64,000 nt of DNA from Devosia equisanguinis (GCF_900631955.1 NZ_UZWD01000004.1:62001-126000); one strand, 5' to 3'; counted from the stretch's first letter, positions 9,500 to 19,782 are shown. Program-made: numbers and translations. Notes: generated by a model not told the origin, from the letters alone.

Positions 9500-10470
9500 G
9501 CAGCAAAGCGATGTCGAAGCTTAGTAGCCGCCCTATTATCTTCATCTCAGCTGGCCTGGTGCTTGCGGCTCTTGCCATTCCGCCAATCGCCGTGGGCGCA
9601 ATTCTGTGGCCGGCGAGCGAAGCAATTTTGCGACCGTCTGGGCCAGGTGGCGTAGGTGAGATAGGTAGCTGCTCACAACTAGCAATGCAGGCATGGGGCA
9701 CGGATTGCGGGCGCTTGAGCGCGCGAACGGACATTGAAAAACTCCCGTGGGAGGTCCAGTCGGACAACGAGTACATGCTCAGCGGCTGGATACTTCGCTC
9801 CAACGCTCAGGACGAGTACCGAAAGGTGCTGCTTTATGTACCTGGTGGCGGCAGCGACCGAAGGGAAGCCAGTCGGTACGTCGATCTGGCACACAGCCTC
9901 GGATTCGACTTGGCCTCCTTCGACCCGGTTTGCCACGGAATCTCGCCGTGTATTGGAGGCGGAGTGTCGTACGGCGATAAAGAGTCGGTGGATGTCAGAT
10001 CTGCGGTCCGGCAGCTGACTGCGAGCTACCGGCATGTCGTTGTGATGGGAAGCTCTGTCGGCGCTTTGTCCATTTTGAGGGCCTTGCCGTCGACGCACGG
10101 TGTTGATGGCGTCATTCTCGAAAACCCCATGGAGAGCCTGTATCAGTTGCTTCGGGATGCTCGCGAGTCGGAGGGGCTACCCGATTGGATGGTGGCTAGC
10201 CTTGCGGGTGTAGCGCAACTGCGCGCCGGGTCGTCCGCAGCTCCGTCGGCAGTTGAAGCTCTAAGGATGGCCGACCTTCCACCTTTGCTGTTCATCCACA
10301 GTAAGTCCGATCAACTGGTTCCATTCGACCACACTGTTCGCTTGGCGGCCGAGGTAAGGGGAGAGGTTGAGGTCTGGCTGCCCGAGCAAGGGGATCACGG
10401 CCAGGTTTGGAACGCTAACCCACTGAAGTTCGAAGGTCGAGTACGTCGTTTCCTTACGCACCTGAACTGA
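9496..10470 (+). CDS. membrane-anchored alpha/beta-hydrolase-like protein
   Basis: 324 residues. A hydrophobic segment at about 13-36 is probably an uncleaved anchor or signal. The rest resembles alpha/beta hydrolases of the BEM46/YfhR type: LLYVPGGGSDRREASRY near the oxyanion hole, GSSVGA as nucleophile elbow, and Asp in IHSKSDQLVPFD. A His follows in GDHGQVW. Two cysteines (CSQ...DCG) lie just after the anchor. Its start overlaps the stop of the ArsR-SRPBCC gene, so it is co-translated with that regulator and may act on the compound it senses. Substrate unknown. Confidence 0.75.
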   Translation: MSSKAMSKLSSRPIIFISAGLVLAALAIPPIAVGAILWPASEAILRPSGPGGVGEIGSCSQLAMQAWGTDCGRLSARTDIEKLPWEVQSDNEYMLSGWILRSNAQDEYRKVLLYVPGGGSDRREASRYVDLAHSLGFDLASFDPVCHGISPCIGGGVSYGDKESVDVRSAVRQLTASYRHVVVMGSSVGALSILRALPSTHGVDGVILENPMESLYQLLRDARESEGLPDWMVASLAGVAQLRAGSSAAPSAVEALRMADLPPLLFIHSKSDQLVPFDHTVRLAAEVRGEVEVWLPEQGDHGQVWNANPLKFEGRVRRFLTHLN

Positions 10471-10550
10471 AGACCCCGTGCGGGAGGCTCTCAGCCTTAA
10501 CCCGCCCCTCCCTGAACACCCCTGAACCGCCAAAGATCCCAGGTAAGACC

Positions 10551-11393
10551 ATGACTGCTCACAAGCTCAAACTCTTGAAGTCTGACATCCTGCTTGGTGA
10601 ATGTCCCAGATGGCATGAGGGGCGCTTGTGGTTCGCAGATTGGGTCGGACAGGCGATCCTTGCGGTGGACGAGAGCGGAGACAGCGAAGTCCAGCTGAAC
10701 CTTGCTTCGCTACCGATCTCCTTCGATTGGCTGCCGGATGGCACGTTCGTGGTCGTCAATGCCACGGCCAAGAAGCTGCAAAAGTTGAACAGCGGCGCCC
10801 TCGAAGATTTCGTGGACTTGGGTGGAGCTGAACACCGTTACAACGAAATCGTCGTGGACGGCGCAGGCCGCATCTACCTCAACAACGTGAACTTCGAATT
10901 CCCCGGTGGTGATTTTCGCCCTGGCTTCATCGCGCTCGTCCACCCAGATGGGTCAGTCGTTCGGCAAGTAGGCGACTTGGCCTTCCCGAACGGCATGGTC
11001 GTCACACCTGATGGCGGCACCCTCATCTGTGCCGAGTCGTTCAACGGGAGACTCACGGCGTTTGACATCGAGAGCGATGGCGCCCTGAGCAACCCGCGCC
11101 TGTGGGCGCAACTCAAGGGCCAAGGCGGCGACGGGATGTGCATGGATGCGGAGGGAGCTTTGTGGATCGCTGCAGGTGCTCGGTGCGTCCGAGTCGCCGA
11201 AGGAGGGCAAGTTCTGGACGAGGTTCCCTTAGACCGCATGGCTTTCGCCTGCATGCTAGGAGGGCATGATGGTCGGACCCTGTTCATTTGTGCCAACGAG
11301 TGGACCGGATCAGTGAACGTTACTGCTCGTACCGGCAGGCTATATTCCACAACAGTCAGCGTTCCTCACGCCGGCTATCCGCGCTCAGCTTAG
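10551..11393 (+). CDS. SMP-30/gluconolactonase-like protein
   Basis: 280-residue six-bladed propeller of the SMP-30/LRE family (lactonase or sugar-acid lactonase type). The metal-binding Glu is in LGECPRWHEG at residue 17; further ligands are expected at the Asn of FPNGMVV and the Asp of GGDGMCMD. These proteins hydrolyse sugar lactones or related esters with a divalent metal. A gap of 80 bases separates it from the hydrolase before it. The carrier pathway is not evident here. Confidence 0.88.
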   Translation: MTAHKLKLLKSDILLGECPRWHEGRLWFADWVGQAILAVDESGDSEVQLNLASLPISFDWLPDGTFVVVNATAKKLQKLNSGALEDFVDLGGAEHRYNEIVVDGAGRIYLNNVNFEFPGGDFRPGFIALVHPDGSVVRQVGDLAFPNGMVVTPDGGTLICAESFNGRLTAFDIESDGALSNPRLWAQLKGQGGDGMCMDAEGALWIAAGARCVRVAEGGQVLDEVPLDRMAFACMLGGHDGRTLFICANEWTGSVNVTARTGRLYSTTVSVPHAGYPRSA

Positions 11394-11524
11394 GCCCTAA
11401 GCATTGCCGCTGCAGATGGGTTGACGAGAGCCGGCACGCGAAAGTGGCAGAGAACAGTACAGTTCTGTCATTTCTGCCACGCCATGAATGTTGTATTTTC
11501 CTGCCAGATCAAAGGAGCCAATAC

Positions 11525-12119
11525 ATGACCGAAATTGCACGATCGACACCCGAGGAAACAAGCTCGTCACTGAACTCACTTGAACGATGGGCAAAAACGT
11601 TGCAGTGGTGGCCCTCAGGCAGGAGCCGTAGCGGCTGGCGTATTCGCTTTTGACCTCGCTCAAGGTCGAGATCTGGCGCCGGTAGTTACGGCATCCGCGC
11701 TTATTTATCTTGGCGCTGCGGCTCTGCAGAAGAAGAGTTCGTCGTGGCCTCTATTCTTTGCAAGCTTGCTTCTTGGCGGGCTGGGGTCATTCTTGTTTGA
11801 CCTCAATGCGGCATGGGTGCTGATCATTCTTAGTGGCCCGCTTCTCGCTTATGGTGTCGTGAAAGGCGTGTTCATCCGCCCCATGAGCGGACTGCCGCTT
11901 CAGACCATCGGAATGCTGACCTTTAGTGCGGCGGCTCTGGTCGCGTTGGCCGTTGAGCCCAAGGTGGGCGCCCTTCTAGTAGCTGTGGCTCTCTTTGCCC
12001 ACGCGGCGTGGGACGTTTACCACCATCGGGTGAACAGGGTCGTATCTCGGTCGCTCTCCGAGTTCTGCTTCGTTCTGGACACCGCGCTTGGCATAATCAT
12101 CCTGGTCACGATTGCATAG
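11525..12119 (+). pseudogene. small polytopic membrane protein, apparently frameshifted
   Basis: The readable frame 11580-12119 encodes a protein with four or five hydrophobic helices (ALIYLGAAALQ, PLFFASLLLGGLGSFLF, WVLIILSGPLLAYGV and others) ending in WDVYHHRVNRVVSRSLSEFCF...LGIIILVTIA. Its own start has no ribosome-binding site. An ATG at 11525 has AGGAG 8 bases upstream but reads only 42 codons (MTEIARSTPEETSSSLNSLE...) before a stop in another frame. Joining the two frames near 11620-11650 gives a sensible protein. Either a one-base error or mutation broke the gene, or it restarts internally. Function unknown. Confidence 0.6.
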
Positions 12120-12139
12120 CCATTGGTGAGTAGACAGGG

Positions 12140-12655
12140 ATGGATGTGCCGCGCCTAGAGACGGACAGATTGGTGCTACGTGCCCATTGTCCAGCCGACT
12201 TCCATGAGTGCTTGCGCCTGTGGAGCAATGAAAATGTGACGAAGTACATCACGGGCCGCCCCTCTACGTCTGAGGAGGTCTGGGGTCGCATCCTTCGTTA
12301 CTCCGGCCACTGGGAGCTGCTTGGCTACGGGTACTTCCTTGTTGAGGACAAGTTCAACCAAGCACTAGTGGGTGAAGTGGGTATAGCCCATTACCATAGG
12401 GACGCGTTGACGTCGTTCGGTGAGCCCCCGGAAGCCGGTTGGGCTTTGCTGCCGCGGTACCAGGGCTTAGGTCTCGCGCGTGAGGCTCTTACTACAGTCC
12501 TGTCATGGGCGGAGAAGAAGGGCCTGCGGAAGACGACCTGTCGCATAGACCCTCGAAATCTCGCCTCGATCAAATTGGCAAAACGATTGGGATACGAGAA
12601 ATACGACGAGGTCACAGTAGGTGACCTCCAGTCGGTGCTTCTTCAGCGCGGGTAG
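12140..12655 (+). CDS. GNAT-family N-acetyltransferase (RimJ/RimL type)
   Basis: 171 residues. It opens with LETDRLVLRAHCPADF, the typical start of RimJ/RimL-like acetyltransferases. The acetyl-CoA loop YQGLGLAREAL lies at about 114-124, followed by the NLASIKLAKRLGYEK segment. It transfers acetyl from acetyl-CoA to an amine, probably a small molecule or protein N-terminus. It lies 20 bases after the membrane protein and immediately before the IS3 element, at the right edge of the accessory block. Confidence 0.88.
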   Translation: MDVPRLETDRLVLRAHCPADFHECLRLWSNENVTKYITGRPSTSEEVWGRILRYSGHWELLGYGYFLVEDKFNQALVGEVGIAHYHRDALTSFGEPPEAGWALLPRYQGLGLAREALTTVLSWAEKKGLRKTTCRIDPRNLASIKLAKRLGYEKYDEVTVGDLQSVLLQRG

Positions 12656-12746
12656 GGATGAATAGTGCTGGCTTGAATGAATGCGATCGATTGAAATGAA
12701 CCGCACCGGGTTTGCCGGAGGCTCCAACTCCTGAGTAGGATGGAGC

Positions 12747-13978
<1,232 letters not shown>

Positions 13979-14017
13979 CTTAAATCAAACAGCCTCCGGA
14001 ATTCCCGGTGCGGTTCA

Positions 14018-14873
14018 GCGCTTCCTGCAGATGTGCGGCCATCATCTGGTTGACCCCGTCGCTTGCACGCCGGCCTCCGGTTGGGAGAAGGGTCAGGTCG
14101 AGAACCAGGTCGGCCTGGTGCGGGAACGCTTCTTCACGCCGCGTCTGCGGTTCCGGAGCTATGACGAGCTCAATGCCTGGCTGCTGGACAAGACCATTGC
14201 CTATGCCCGGGCACACCGGCATCCCGAGTTCCGCGATCGGACCATCTGGGAGGTGTTCGAAGCCGAACGCCCCAGCCTGGTGCCCTATACCGGCGCCTTC
14301 GACGGCTTCCATGCCGTGACCGCATCGGTCAGCAAGACCTGCCTGGTGCGGTTCGACAACAACAGATACTCGGTCGCGGCTCATGCCGTCGGTCGGCCGG
14401 TCGAGATCCGGGCCTATGCTGACCGCATCGAGCTGCGCCAGGATGGCCTCGTGGTGGGTGAGCATGCCCGTTCCTTCGGGCGCGACCAGACCATCTACGA
14501 TCCCTGGCATTACGTGCCGGTGCTGGCCCGCAAGCCCGGTGCTTGGCGCAATGGCGCTCCGTTCAAGAACTGGGTGCTGCCGGTCAGCATCGAGAAGATC
14601 CGGCGCCGGCTGCGCTCTGCAGACGATGGCGACCGGCAGATGGTGAGCATCCTCACCGCCGTGCTCAGCGATGGTCTGCCCGTGGTCGAGGCGGCCTGCG
14701 CAGAAGCGGTGCGCGAGGGGGTCTGTTCCGCCGATATCGTGCTCAATATCCTGGCCCGGAAACACGAACCGCGCAGCCCGGTCACCATCCTCAATACCCC
14801 ACAGGCCCTCCGGCTCCGCATCGAGCCAACGGCCGATTGTTCCCGCTATGACAGCCTGAGGAGGGCAATATGA
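14018..14873 (+). pseudogene. istA: IstA transposase, C-terminal fragment
   Basis: About 284 codons remain of a gene usually near 500. The fragment starts in frame right at the IS3 junction (VQRFLQMCGHHLVDPVACTP...) and includes GWEKGQVENQVGLVRERFF, the end of the rve catalytic core. A C-terminal Mu-type domain follows (VRFDNNRYSVAAHAVGRPVEIRAY). The DDE Asp residues upstream are lost. It ends with an ATGA overlap with istB. Confidence 0.88.
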
Positions 14874-15601
14874 TGGAACGCTCCGAGATCCTGGCCACGA
14901 TGAACGCGCTCAAGCTTTACGGCATGAAGAGCGCCTATGACGAGATCATCGCCACGGCCATCAAGCGCGAACATCAACCCGAACGGATCGTCTCGGACCT
15001 GCTCACCTCCGAGATCGCCGAGAAGCAGGCGCGGTCCATCAAATACCAGATGACCATCGCCAAGCTGCCCCTGGCCAAGGACGTGGATGACTTCGTGTTC
15101 GATGATACCGGCATCAACGAGACCCTGGTGCGCGACCTGGCCGCCGGCAACTTCCTGACCACCCAGCGCAACATCGTGCTGGTCGGTGGCACCGGGACCG
15201 GCAAGACCCACCTGGCCATCGCCATCGCCCGGGCCTGTATCCGCAATGGTGCGCGGGGCCGCTTCTTCAACGTTGTCGATCTGGTCAACAGGCTCGAGAC
15301 CGAGACCCGGGCTGGCAAACAAGGCCGTCTGGCCGAGTATATGGGCCGCAAGGACTTCATAATCCTCGATGAACTGGGCTATCTGCCCTTCGCCCAGTCA
15401 GGCGGCCAACTGCTCTTCCACCTGGTCAGCCGCCTCTATGAGCAGACCTCGGTCATCGTTACCACCAATCTCACCTTCGGGGAATGGCCCTCGGTCTTCG
15501 GCGATGCCAAAATGACCACAGCGCTGCTCGACCGACTGACCCACCACTGCGATATCGTCGAGACCGGAAACGATAGCTGGCGCTTCAAGAACAGAGCCTG
15601 A
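14870..15601 (+). CDS. istB: IstB, IS21 transposition helper ATPase
   Basis: 243-residue AAA+ ATPase that assists IstA. Walker [10 protein letters not shown] at about 105-113; Walker [12 protein letters not shown] at about 164-174; the conserved [30 protein letters not shown] block follows. Its length is normal. It is intact, but its partner IstA is truncated. A different, shorter IstB copy lies at 19800-20222. Confidence 0.93.
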   Translation: MMERSEILATMNALKLYGMKSAYDEIIATAIKREHQPERIVSDLLTSEIAEKQARSIKYQMTIAKLPLAKDVDDFVFDDTGINETLVRDLAAGNFLTTQRNIVLVGGTGTGKTHLAIAIARACIRNGARGRFFNVVDLVNRLETETRAGKQGRLAEYMGRKDFIILDELGYLPFAQSGGQLLFHLVSRLYEQTSVIVTTNLTFGEWPSVFGDAKMTTALLDRLTHHCDIVETGNDSWRFKNRA

Positions 15602-15675
15602 CCATCTCGCCTCGCGGGCCGAACGCCTGCGCAACCCTGACCAGCTCCGACGTCCGGCCCGCCCCCACAATCATC

Positions 15676-15709
15676 AGGGGGTCAATATTGGATGCCGATA
15701 GGGGGTCAA
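15676..15709 (+). repeat. tandem terminal repeats of the IS21 element
   Basis: AGGGGGTCAA occurs at 15676-15685 and again at 15700-15709, spaced 24 bases start to start. Repeated transposase-binding sites inside the ends are a hallmark of IS21-family elements, so the right boundary lies at about 15710-15712. Confidence 0.65.
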
Positions 15710-16092
15710 CAGTACCGGATGGGCCACGGCGTCGGCCGGAGATCGCATTTGGCGGTGAGCACGTCGTGCACGTATTCCGCCATAGCCGAGCCCCAAACCA
15801 TTGCCGGTCCGTCATTGAACGGCTGTTCGCGCATCGGCAAAGCCCTCCAAGTATCTCGCTCTTCGCCCTCTGGCATGAAGCCGTAGTAGAACGCGAGGCG
15901 ATGCAATCCCGCAGATGGTTTTCCAGCGATCATTCCAGCAGCTTGAGCAGGTGAGATATCGAGTAGACGAGCAAGTTTCGCCGCCCCGTCGGGAGAACCG
16001 AAATCCTCCCGTGCGTGCGCGAGCAGCGCGAACGTCGAGGTGACGTACCGATTCATTCGAAGAATCTGGGTGACTGCGCTGCTGTGGGTCAT
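15706..16092 (-). CDS. hypothetical protein, probably cut at its 3' end by IS21
   Basis: About 128 residues starting MTHSSAVTQILRMNRYVTS. The start at 16092 has AAGGA about 8 bases upstream; a longer form from 16113 has only a weak site. The centre (SPDGAAKLARLLDISPAQAAGMIAGKP) looks like a helical, HTH-like segment. The last codons run into the IS21 right end and the stop lies inside the repeat, so the native C-terminus is probably lost. I do not recognise a family. It is an orphan gene next to the phage-like gene upstream. Confidence 0.5.
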   Translation of the reverse strand: MTHSSAVTQILRMNRYVTSTFALLAHAREDFGSPDGAAKLARLLDISPAQAAGMIAGKPSAGLHRLAFYYGFMPEGEERDTWRALPMREQPFNDGPAMVWGSAMAEYVHDVLTAKCDLRPTPWPIRYC

Positions 16093-16285
16093 GGGCGATT
16101 CCTTTTCCTGCATTCAGCTTTCCGGAAGTCCCCCGGATCTGCAAGCCTTCATTGCCGGAGTCACGAGGATCGTCGTCCAACCGACAGTCGAGGTGGAACA
16201 GATGAAGTCCTGTGCCACCAAGCACGGATGGCAGCAGAAGACGTGGCAGCGTTGCGCGCGCGCGTCTTGGCCATGACGACCATGC

Positions 16286-17104
16286 CTAGCCTGTCGCGGA
16301 TGCACGATCCCGATGGCAAGTGTCGTCGCTGGAGCGAAGGGAAAAATAGAGTTCGGTAACCCTCCGAGACGTCAAGGTCTCCCAGCGAAGCCCCATCTTG
16401 CTTTCGAGTATGCTTCTCATCGCGCTTGGCGCGCGGTGGAGAACTTGAGCGAGATTGGCGTGGCCATCGGACGAGTTCCTGAACTCGCCGGTTGCGCAGG
16501 ACAATTGATACCTGTCGCAGGGTGAGAGGATCACCAGGAGGTCACCCTGTCTGGCGTAGAGTTCGAAGCGGTTGTCAGAGCGAGCAGCGGTACACCATCT
16601 CGTTCCCATGCCCCACCACGCTGCCGCGGCTTGGCTTCTCAGCAGCACAAGCCTCCAGCGTCCCTCGTCGAACAGCACCTCGCTGCCCGCCATGGCCACA
16701 TCGCGTTCCGCACGGCGCAGATCTCGCCGTCCCGGTCCCTTGATGTATCCCTCGGCGTTGAAGAGGTCCTGAGCGGAATGATACGTGTTTACGTCGCCAC
16801 GACCCTTGGGCAGGAACTTCCTGATACGGTCGAAATGTTGAAGAGCCGCCATCACTTCGGCCAACTCTCCCGCGCCGCACATGGCGCGCAGACCCAGGAT
16901 GTCCCAATTCCTGCGACGCCAGCGCGATAGCCATGAAAGGTAACGCCCTGCCGGCGTGGGATCGCAGCTTGCCACGAGGTCGAACATGCGCTCCTCTCTC
17001 TCCACGGATAGATGCGGATCAAGCCGCTCCTTCAACGCTTGATGCCAAGCGTGTTGAAGATGATCGACCCGCACGAAGTCAGCTCTTTGAAGATTCGCTT
17101 TCAT
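16286..17104 (-). CDS. uncharacterised protein with a phage-type W-C-T-A motif
   Basis: 272 residues rich in Arg and Trp. The central stretch GMGTRWCTAARSDNRFELYARQGDLLVIL resembles the G-x-GT-K/R-WCTA ... F..Y...G.L pattern that I recall from uncharacterised tailed-phage and PcfJ-like proteins. The upstream part (FLPKGRGDVNTYHSAQDLFNAEGY...) and downstream QLSCATGEFRNSSDGHANL fit that resemblance. No enzymatic function can be assigned. The start at 17104 has AGGAA about 10 bases upstream. It probably derives from a prophage or satellite element whose other genes have been lost. Confidence 0.55.
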   Translation of the reverse strand: MKANLQRADFVRVDHLQHAWHQALKERLDPHLSVEREERMFDLVASCDPTPAGRYLSWLSRWRRRNWDILGLRAMCGAGELAEVMAALQHFDRIRKFLPKGRGDVNTYHSAQDLFNAEGYIKGPGRRDLRRAERDVAMAGSEVLFDEGRWRLVLLRSQAAAAWWGMGTRWCTAARSDNRFELYARQGDLLVILSPCDRYQLSCATGEFRNSSDGHANLAQVLHRAPSAMRSILESKMGLRWETLTSRRVTELYFSLRSSDDTCHRDRASATG

Positions 17105-17164
17105 ACATCGAGAGTTCCTCGAGGTGTTAGTTCCGGGAAGTGTGATTGAACACGGATCCCCGGA

Positions 17165-17494
17165 TCAATTTTGATGACGGCTGCCCATAGACGCCGCACG
17201 TCGCTTCTGCCCCTTCAGCAGGGTCGAAACGTCACTTTCGGCAGCCTTGTCTTGCCAAACGGCTAAAACGATCTCGCTCTGCGACGGGATACTCACCACT
17301 GGCGAAGTGATTCCGTCCATCATCTCTTCATTCGAGTTGGCGCGATCCAACCATGCCCTTTTTATCCATGAGGTTCTCCGGCCTTTAACAGCGAAATGGT
17401 TACCCGAGCACATCGTGATGACGGCTAACGTCGCTTCGTCGGAACTTGTGATTTCTTGGCCCGTTGGCTTCGGGCATTGAAACGGATCAGCCAT
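17165..17494 (-). CDS. small hypothetical protein, weakly supported
   Basis: A 109-residue frame starting MADPFQCPKPTGQEITSS. Its ATG has AAGGG 6 bases upstream and overlaps, on the opposite strand, the ATG of the YsnF-like gene at 17493. The end is lysine/arginine-rich (LKGQKRRAASMGSRHQN). No family was recognised and the region could equally be non-coding. It is listed because of the good ribosome-binding site and the absence of any other gene here. Confidence 0.3.
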   Translation of the reverse strand: MADPFQCPKPTGQEITSSDEATLAVITMCSGNHFAVKGRRTSWIKRAWLDRANSNEEMMDGITSPVVSIPSQSEIVLAVWQDKAAESDVSTLLKGQKRRAASMGSRHQN

Positions 17495-17891
17495 GCAGGA
17501 CCCTTCATCCACATTGGAGATCGTCTCCGAACGCGCCACCCTGGCTAAGCGCGAGGTCGTGACCGGCAAGGTTCGGGTCGAAACCCGCACCGAGCATCAC
17601 GACGAACTCGTGACGGCCGCCTTGCGCTCGGAGGCTGTCGATGTGGAGCGGGTACCGGTCAATCGCGAAGTCGACGAAGCACCGGCCATTCGCACCGAGG
17701 GCGACGTGACTATCGTCCCGATAGTTGAGGAAATCCTCATCGTCGAGAAGCGTCTCGTCCTCAAGGAAGAGCTGCATATCCGCCGCACCGTTTCGCACGA
17801 GACCGTCGAGACCAGTATCGATCTTCGCGAACAACACGCGGTGATCGAACGGCTCGATGTCGCCAACCCTACCAGCGAAGAGGAAACTTGA
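17493..17891 (+). CDS. short YsnF/AvaK (DUF2382) domain protein
   Basis: 132 residues, almost wholly one DUF2382 domain: SERATLAKREVVTGKVRVETRTEHHDELV, then DVERVPVNREVDEAPAIRTEGDVTIVPIVEE. The family is associated with general stress in bacteria, and its biochemistry is unclear. The protein is highly charged with no membrane segment. One base separates its stop from the start of a longer protein with the same domain, so the two form an operon and probably interact or result from duplication. Confidence 0.87.
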   Translation: MQDPSSTLEIVSERATLAKREVVTGKVRVETRTEHHDELVTAALRSEAVDVERVPVNREVDEAPAIRTEGDVTIVPIVEEILIVEKRLVLKEELHIRRTVSHETVETSIDLREQHAVIERLDVANPTSEEET

Positions 17892-17892
17892 A

Positions 17893-18777
17893 ATGAGCCA
17901 AATCTCGAGTGTTGACAACCGAACCCTGTCGGCGCTGTTCGACAGCGAATCCGAAGCCTCGCGCGCCGTCGATCGCCTGAACCAGGCTGGCATTACCACC
18001 GCCCGCATTGTGCCAGGCTATGAGAGCGACACCCCGGTCCAAGACCGGTCGCAGCACCATCAGGGCTTCTTTGCCGCGCTCGCCGATTTCTTCTTCCCCG
18101 ACGAAGATCGCTACTCCTATGCCGAAGGCCTGTCGCGCGGCGGGTATCTCGTCGTTGTCGACAATCTCGCGGCCAGTCAGCACGATGTCGCCCTCGATAT
18201 CCTCGATGATGAAGGTTCGATCGATCTCGACGAGCGCGAGGAAAGCTGGCGTAGCGAAGGCTGGTCCGGCTATTCGGCTGATGCGGTGTCTTCTTACACG
18301 ACCGAAAGCGCCTCTGCCGGCGGGATCAGCGGCACCTATGGCGGCTCCAACACCGCACAGGCATCGTCACGCACGCTTGAAGAGGGCGGCAGCGAGGCCA
18401 TTCCAGTCGTCGACGAACGCCTTGTCGTGGGCAAGCGCGACGTCAATCTGGGCCGAGTTCGCGTGCGGTCTTATGTGCGTGAGGAACCGGTCAGCGCCGA
18501 CGTCAATCTGCACAACGAAAACGTCACCATCGAGCGTCGATCCGTCGACCGTCCGCTTGGTGCCACCGACAATGCTTTCACGGATCGCGTTATCGAGGCG
18601 GAACAGCATGCCGAAGAGGCGGTGATCGCCAAGGAAGCTCGTGTGGTCGAGGAGATATCCCTTCGCAAGGAAGGCACTGATCGCACCGAGACCGTCAGCG
18701 ATACAGTTCGTAAGACGGAAGTCGAGATCGAAGACGATCGCTCGGTCGACATCGATCAGTCGCGCAACCGCATCTAA
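17893..18777 (+). CDS. YsnF/AvaK stress protein with an N-terminal general-stress domain
   Basis: 294 residues. Residues ~5-95 form a GSP17M-like domain (TLSALFDSESEASRAVDRLNQAGITTARIV...GGYLVVVDN). A low-complexity Ser/Gly/Thr linker follows (SSYTTESASAGGISGTYGGS). A C-terminal DUF2382 domain starts at about 170 with IPVVDERLVVGKRDVNLGRVRV. ATG 17893 has GAGGA about 7 bases upstream; the frame also extends back into the preceding gene. A GC-rich hairpin follows the stop. Confidence 0.88.
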   Translation: MSQISSVDNRTLSALFDSESEASRAVDRLNQAGITTARIVPGYESDTPVQDRSQHHQGFFAALADFFFPDEDRYSYAEGLSRGGYLVVVDNLAASQHDVALDILDDEGSIDLDEREESWRSEGWSGYSADAVSSYTTESASAGGISGTYGGSNTAQASSRTLEEGGSEAIPVVDERLVVGKRDVNLGRVRVRSYVREEPVSADVNLHNENVTIERRSVDRPLGATDNAFTDRVIEAEQHAEEAVIAKEARVVEEISLRKEGTDRTETVSDTVRKTEVEIEDDRSVDIDQSRNRI

Positions 18778-18787
18778 ATATTCGCAG

Positions 18788-18808
18788 CGGCGCCCCGACG
18801 GGGCGCCG
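18788..18808 (+). terminator. GC-rich hairpin after the YsnF pair
   Basis: A perfect 9-base stem (18788-18796 with 18100-offset partner 18100+700 to 18808, that is 18800-18808) closes over a 3-base loop, 10 bases after the stop codon. There is no clear T-run behind it, so it may act as an mRNA 3' end or a weak terminator. Confidence 0.45.
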
Positions 18809-19013
18809 CCAGGCTTCCGGCAAATGTTGCCTGCCGCCCGTTCCCAGCATCGAATGGCGAAGCTGCGAGCCGTCTGAACCCGATATCCCTTTCGAGTGGA
18901 ACCCGATCCACTTGAATTACTCGGCCTGCGCATCCATATGCGAGTCCCCAAGCCTGATCCCGCGTGCCGCTCGTCCGCACGACGTCCACTTCCCCTACTT
19001 AGGAGACGTCGTC

Positions 19014-19319
19014 GTGCTGCTCACGTTCGAGAATCCTCAAGTCCGCGAGATCGCGGAACGCATCCACGCTCTTTCCCGTGACCTCCGACTCATCGAGGAG
19101 TTGGAGGCGCCATCCATCCGGGACATCTCTGCCGCCCCGGTGTTGAACGATTGGCGCCTGGGCCGGCGCGCCGAGCCCGCATTGATGGGGTTTGTGGAAG
19201 GCCATCCGAGCGTGAGGCCGGGGCCGGTTGTCACCTCTGGAGTGTATTATCTCGACCCTATCGCCGGATATGCCAGGACGTTGTCGCGCTGGTACAGGCT
19301 TGGCGATCCGCAGCCTTGA
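19014..19319 (+). CDS. DUF6634-like small protein
   Basis: About 101 residues from a GTG at 19014 with AGGAG 8 bases before it; the frame extends upstream to 18912 without better support. The C-terminal half (LNDWRLGRRAEPALMGFVEGHPSVRPGPVVTSGVYYLDPIAGYARTLSRWYRLG) matches my memory of DUF6634, a family common on plasmids and integrative elements of Rhizobiales. Function unknown. It stands alone between the YsnF pair and IS debris. Confidence 0.65.
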   Translation: MLLTFENPQVREIAERIHALSRDLRLIEELEAPSIRDISAAPVLNDWRLGRRAEPALMGFVEGHPSVRPGPVVTSGVYYLDPIAGYARTLSRWYRLGDPQP

Positions 19320-19413
19320 GCAATTAAATCCGGTCTTCTTAGCCGATGTAGTCCAGACAACATCGGCTACGAAGTGTGATGGATGAAGATGAACGGTTAA
19401 GATCGTTCTGGCA

Positions 19414-19782
19414 TATACCGACCCAAGACGCTGTCATCGAAACGTTCGCAAAAAATGCGACGGCCGCAAAGAACACCATCACACCAAAACCGACGCGTCA
19501 GGATCGAAAGCTCTACCCGTCGTCCACCGAGCGGCAAATCTGCTGGCCGTCGCCTATAGCGACTTTGCACACGCCGACTACGGCCTCCGCAGGCAGGGCA
19601 GTCTCCCCACGATCGGCGAGATCGAAGCAGGATTTGCACCCTGTCCGCCAAGACCTGCACCGCATCTACTGCAAAACCACTCGGCGCAAGGCTCGCGCGC
19701 TGAAAACCATGCTGCATCTGCTGATCCTCCTACGAACCAGCGCGAACCTTGGCCCGAACAGCAGCAAATGTGAGTCAGAGCC
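19414..19782 (-). mobile_element. truncated ISL3 copy (left end and transposase N-terminus)
   Basis: About 369 bp, in inverted orientation, matching 4908-5276 essentially base for base, including the ISL3 end at 19782 and the first ~99 codons of the transposase. It breaks off at about 19414, where the match ends within a TATACCGACCCAAGAC stretch. The remaining ~1,280 bp are missing. The two inverted copies 14.5 kb apart could recombine and flip the region between them. Confidence 0.88.

Larger units (their letters stand above)
14018..15712 (+). mobile_element. IS21-family element, left part missing
   Basis: The 3' part of istA, a complete istB and the right terminal repeats remain. The left portion, including the left end and the first ~220 codons of istA, is gone: the sequence switches from IS3 to istA at 14017/14018. 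Two copies of AGGGGGTCAA (15676-15685 and 15700-15709) sit at the right end, the repeated-terminus pattern typical of IS21. Mobility would need a left end elsewhere. Confidence 0.8.
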
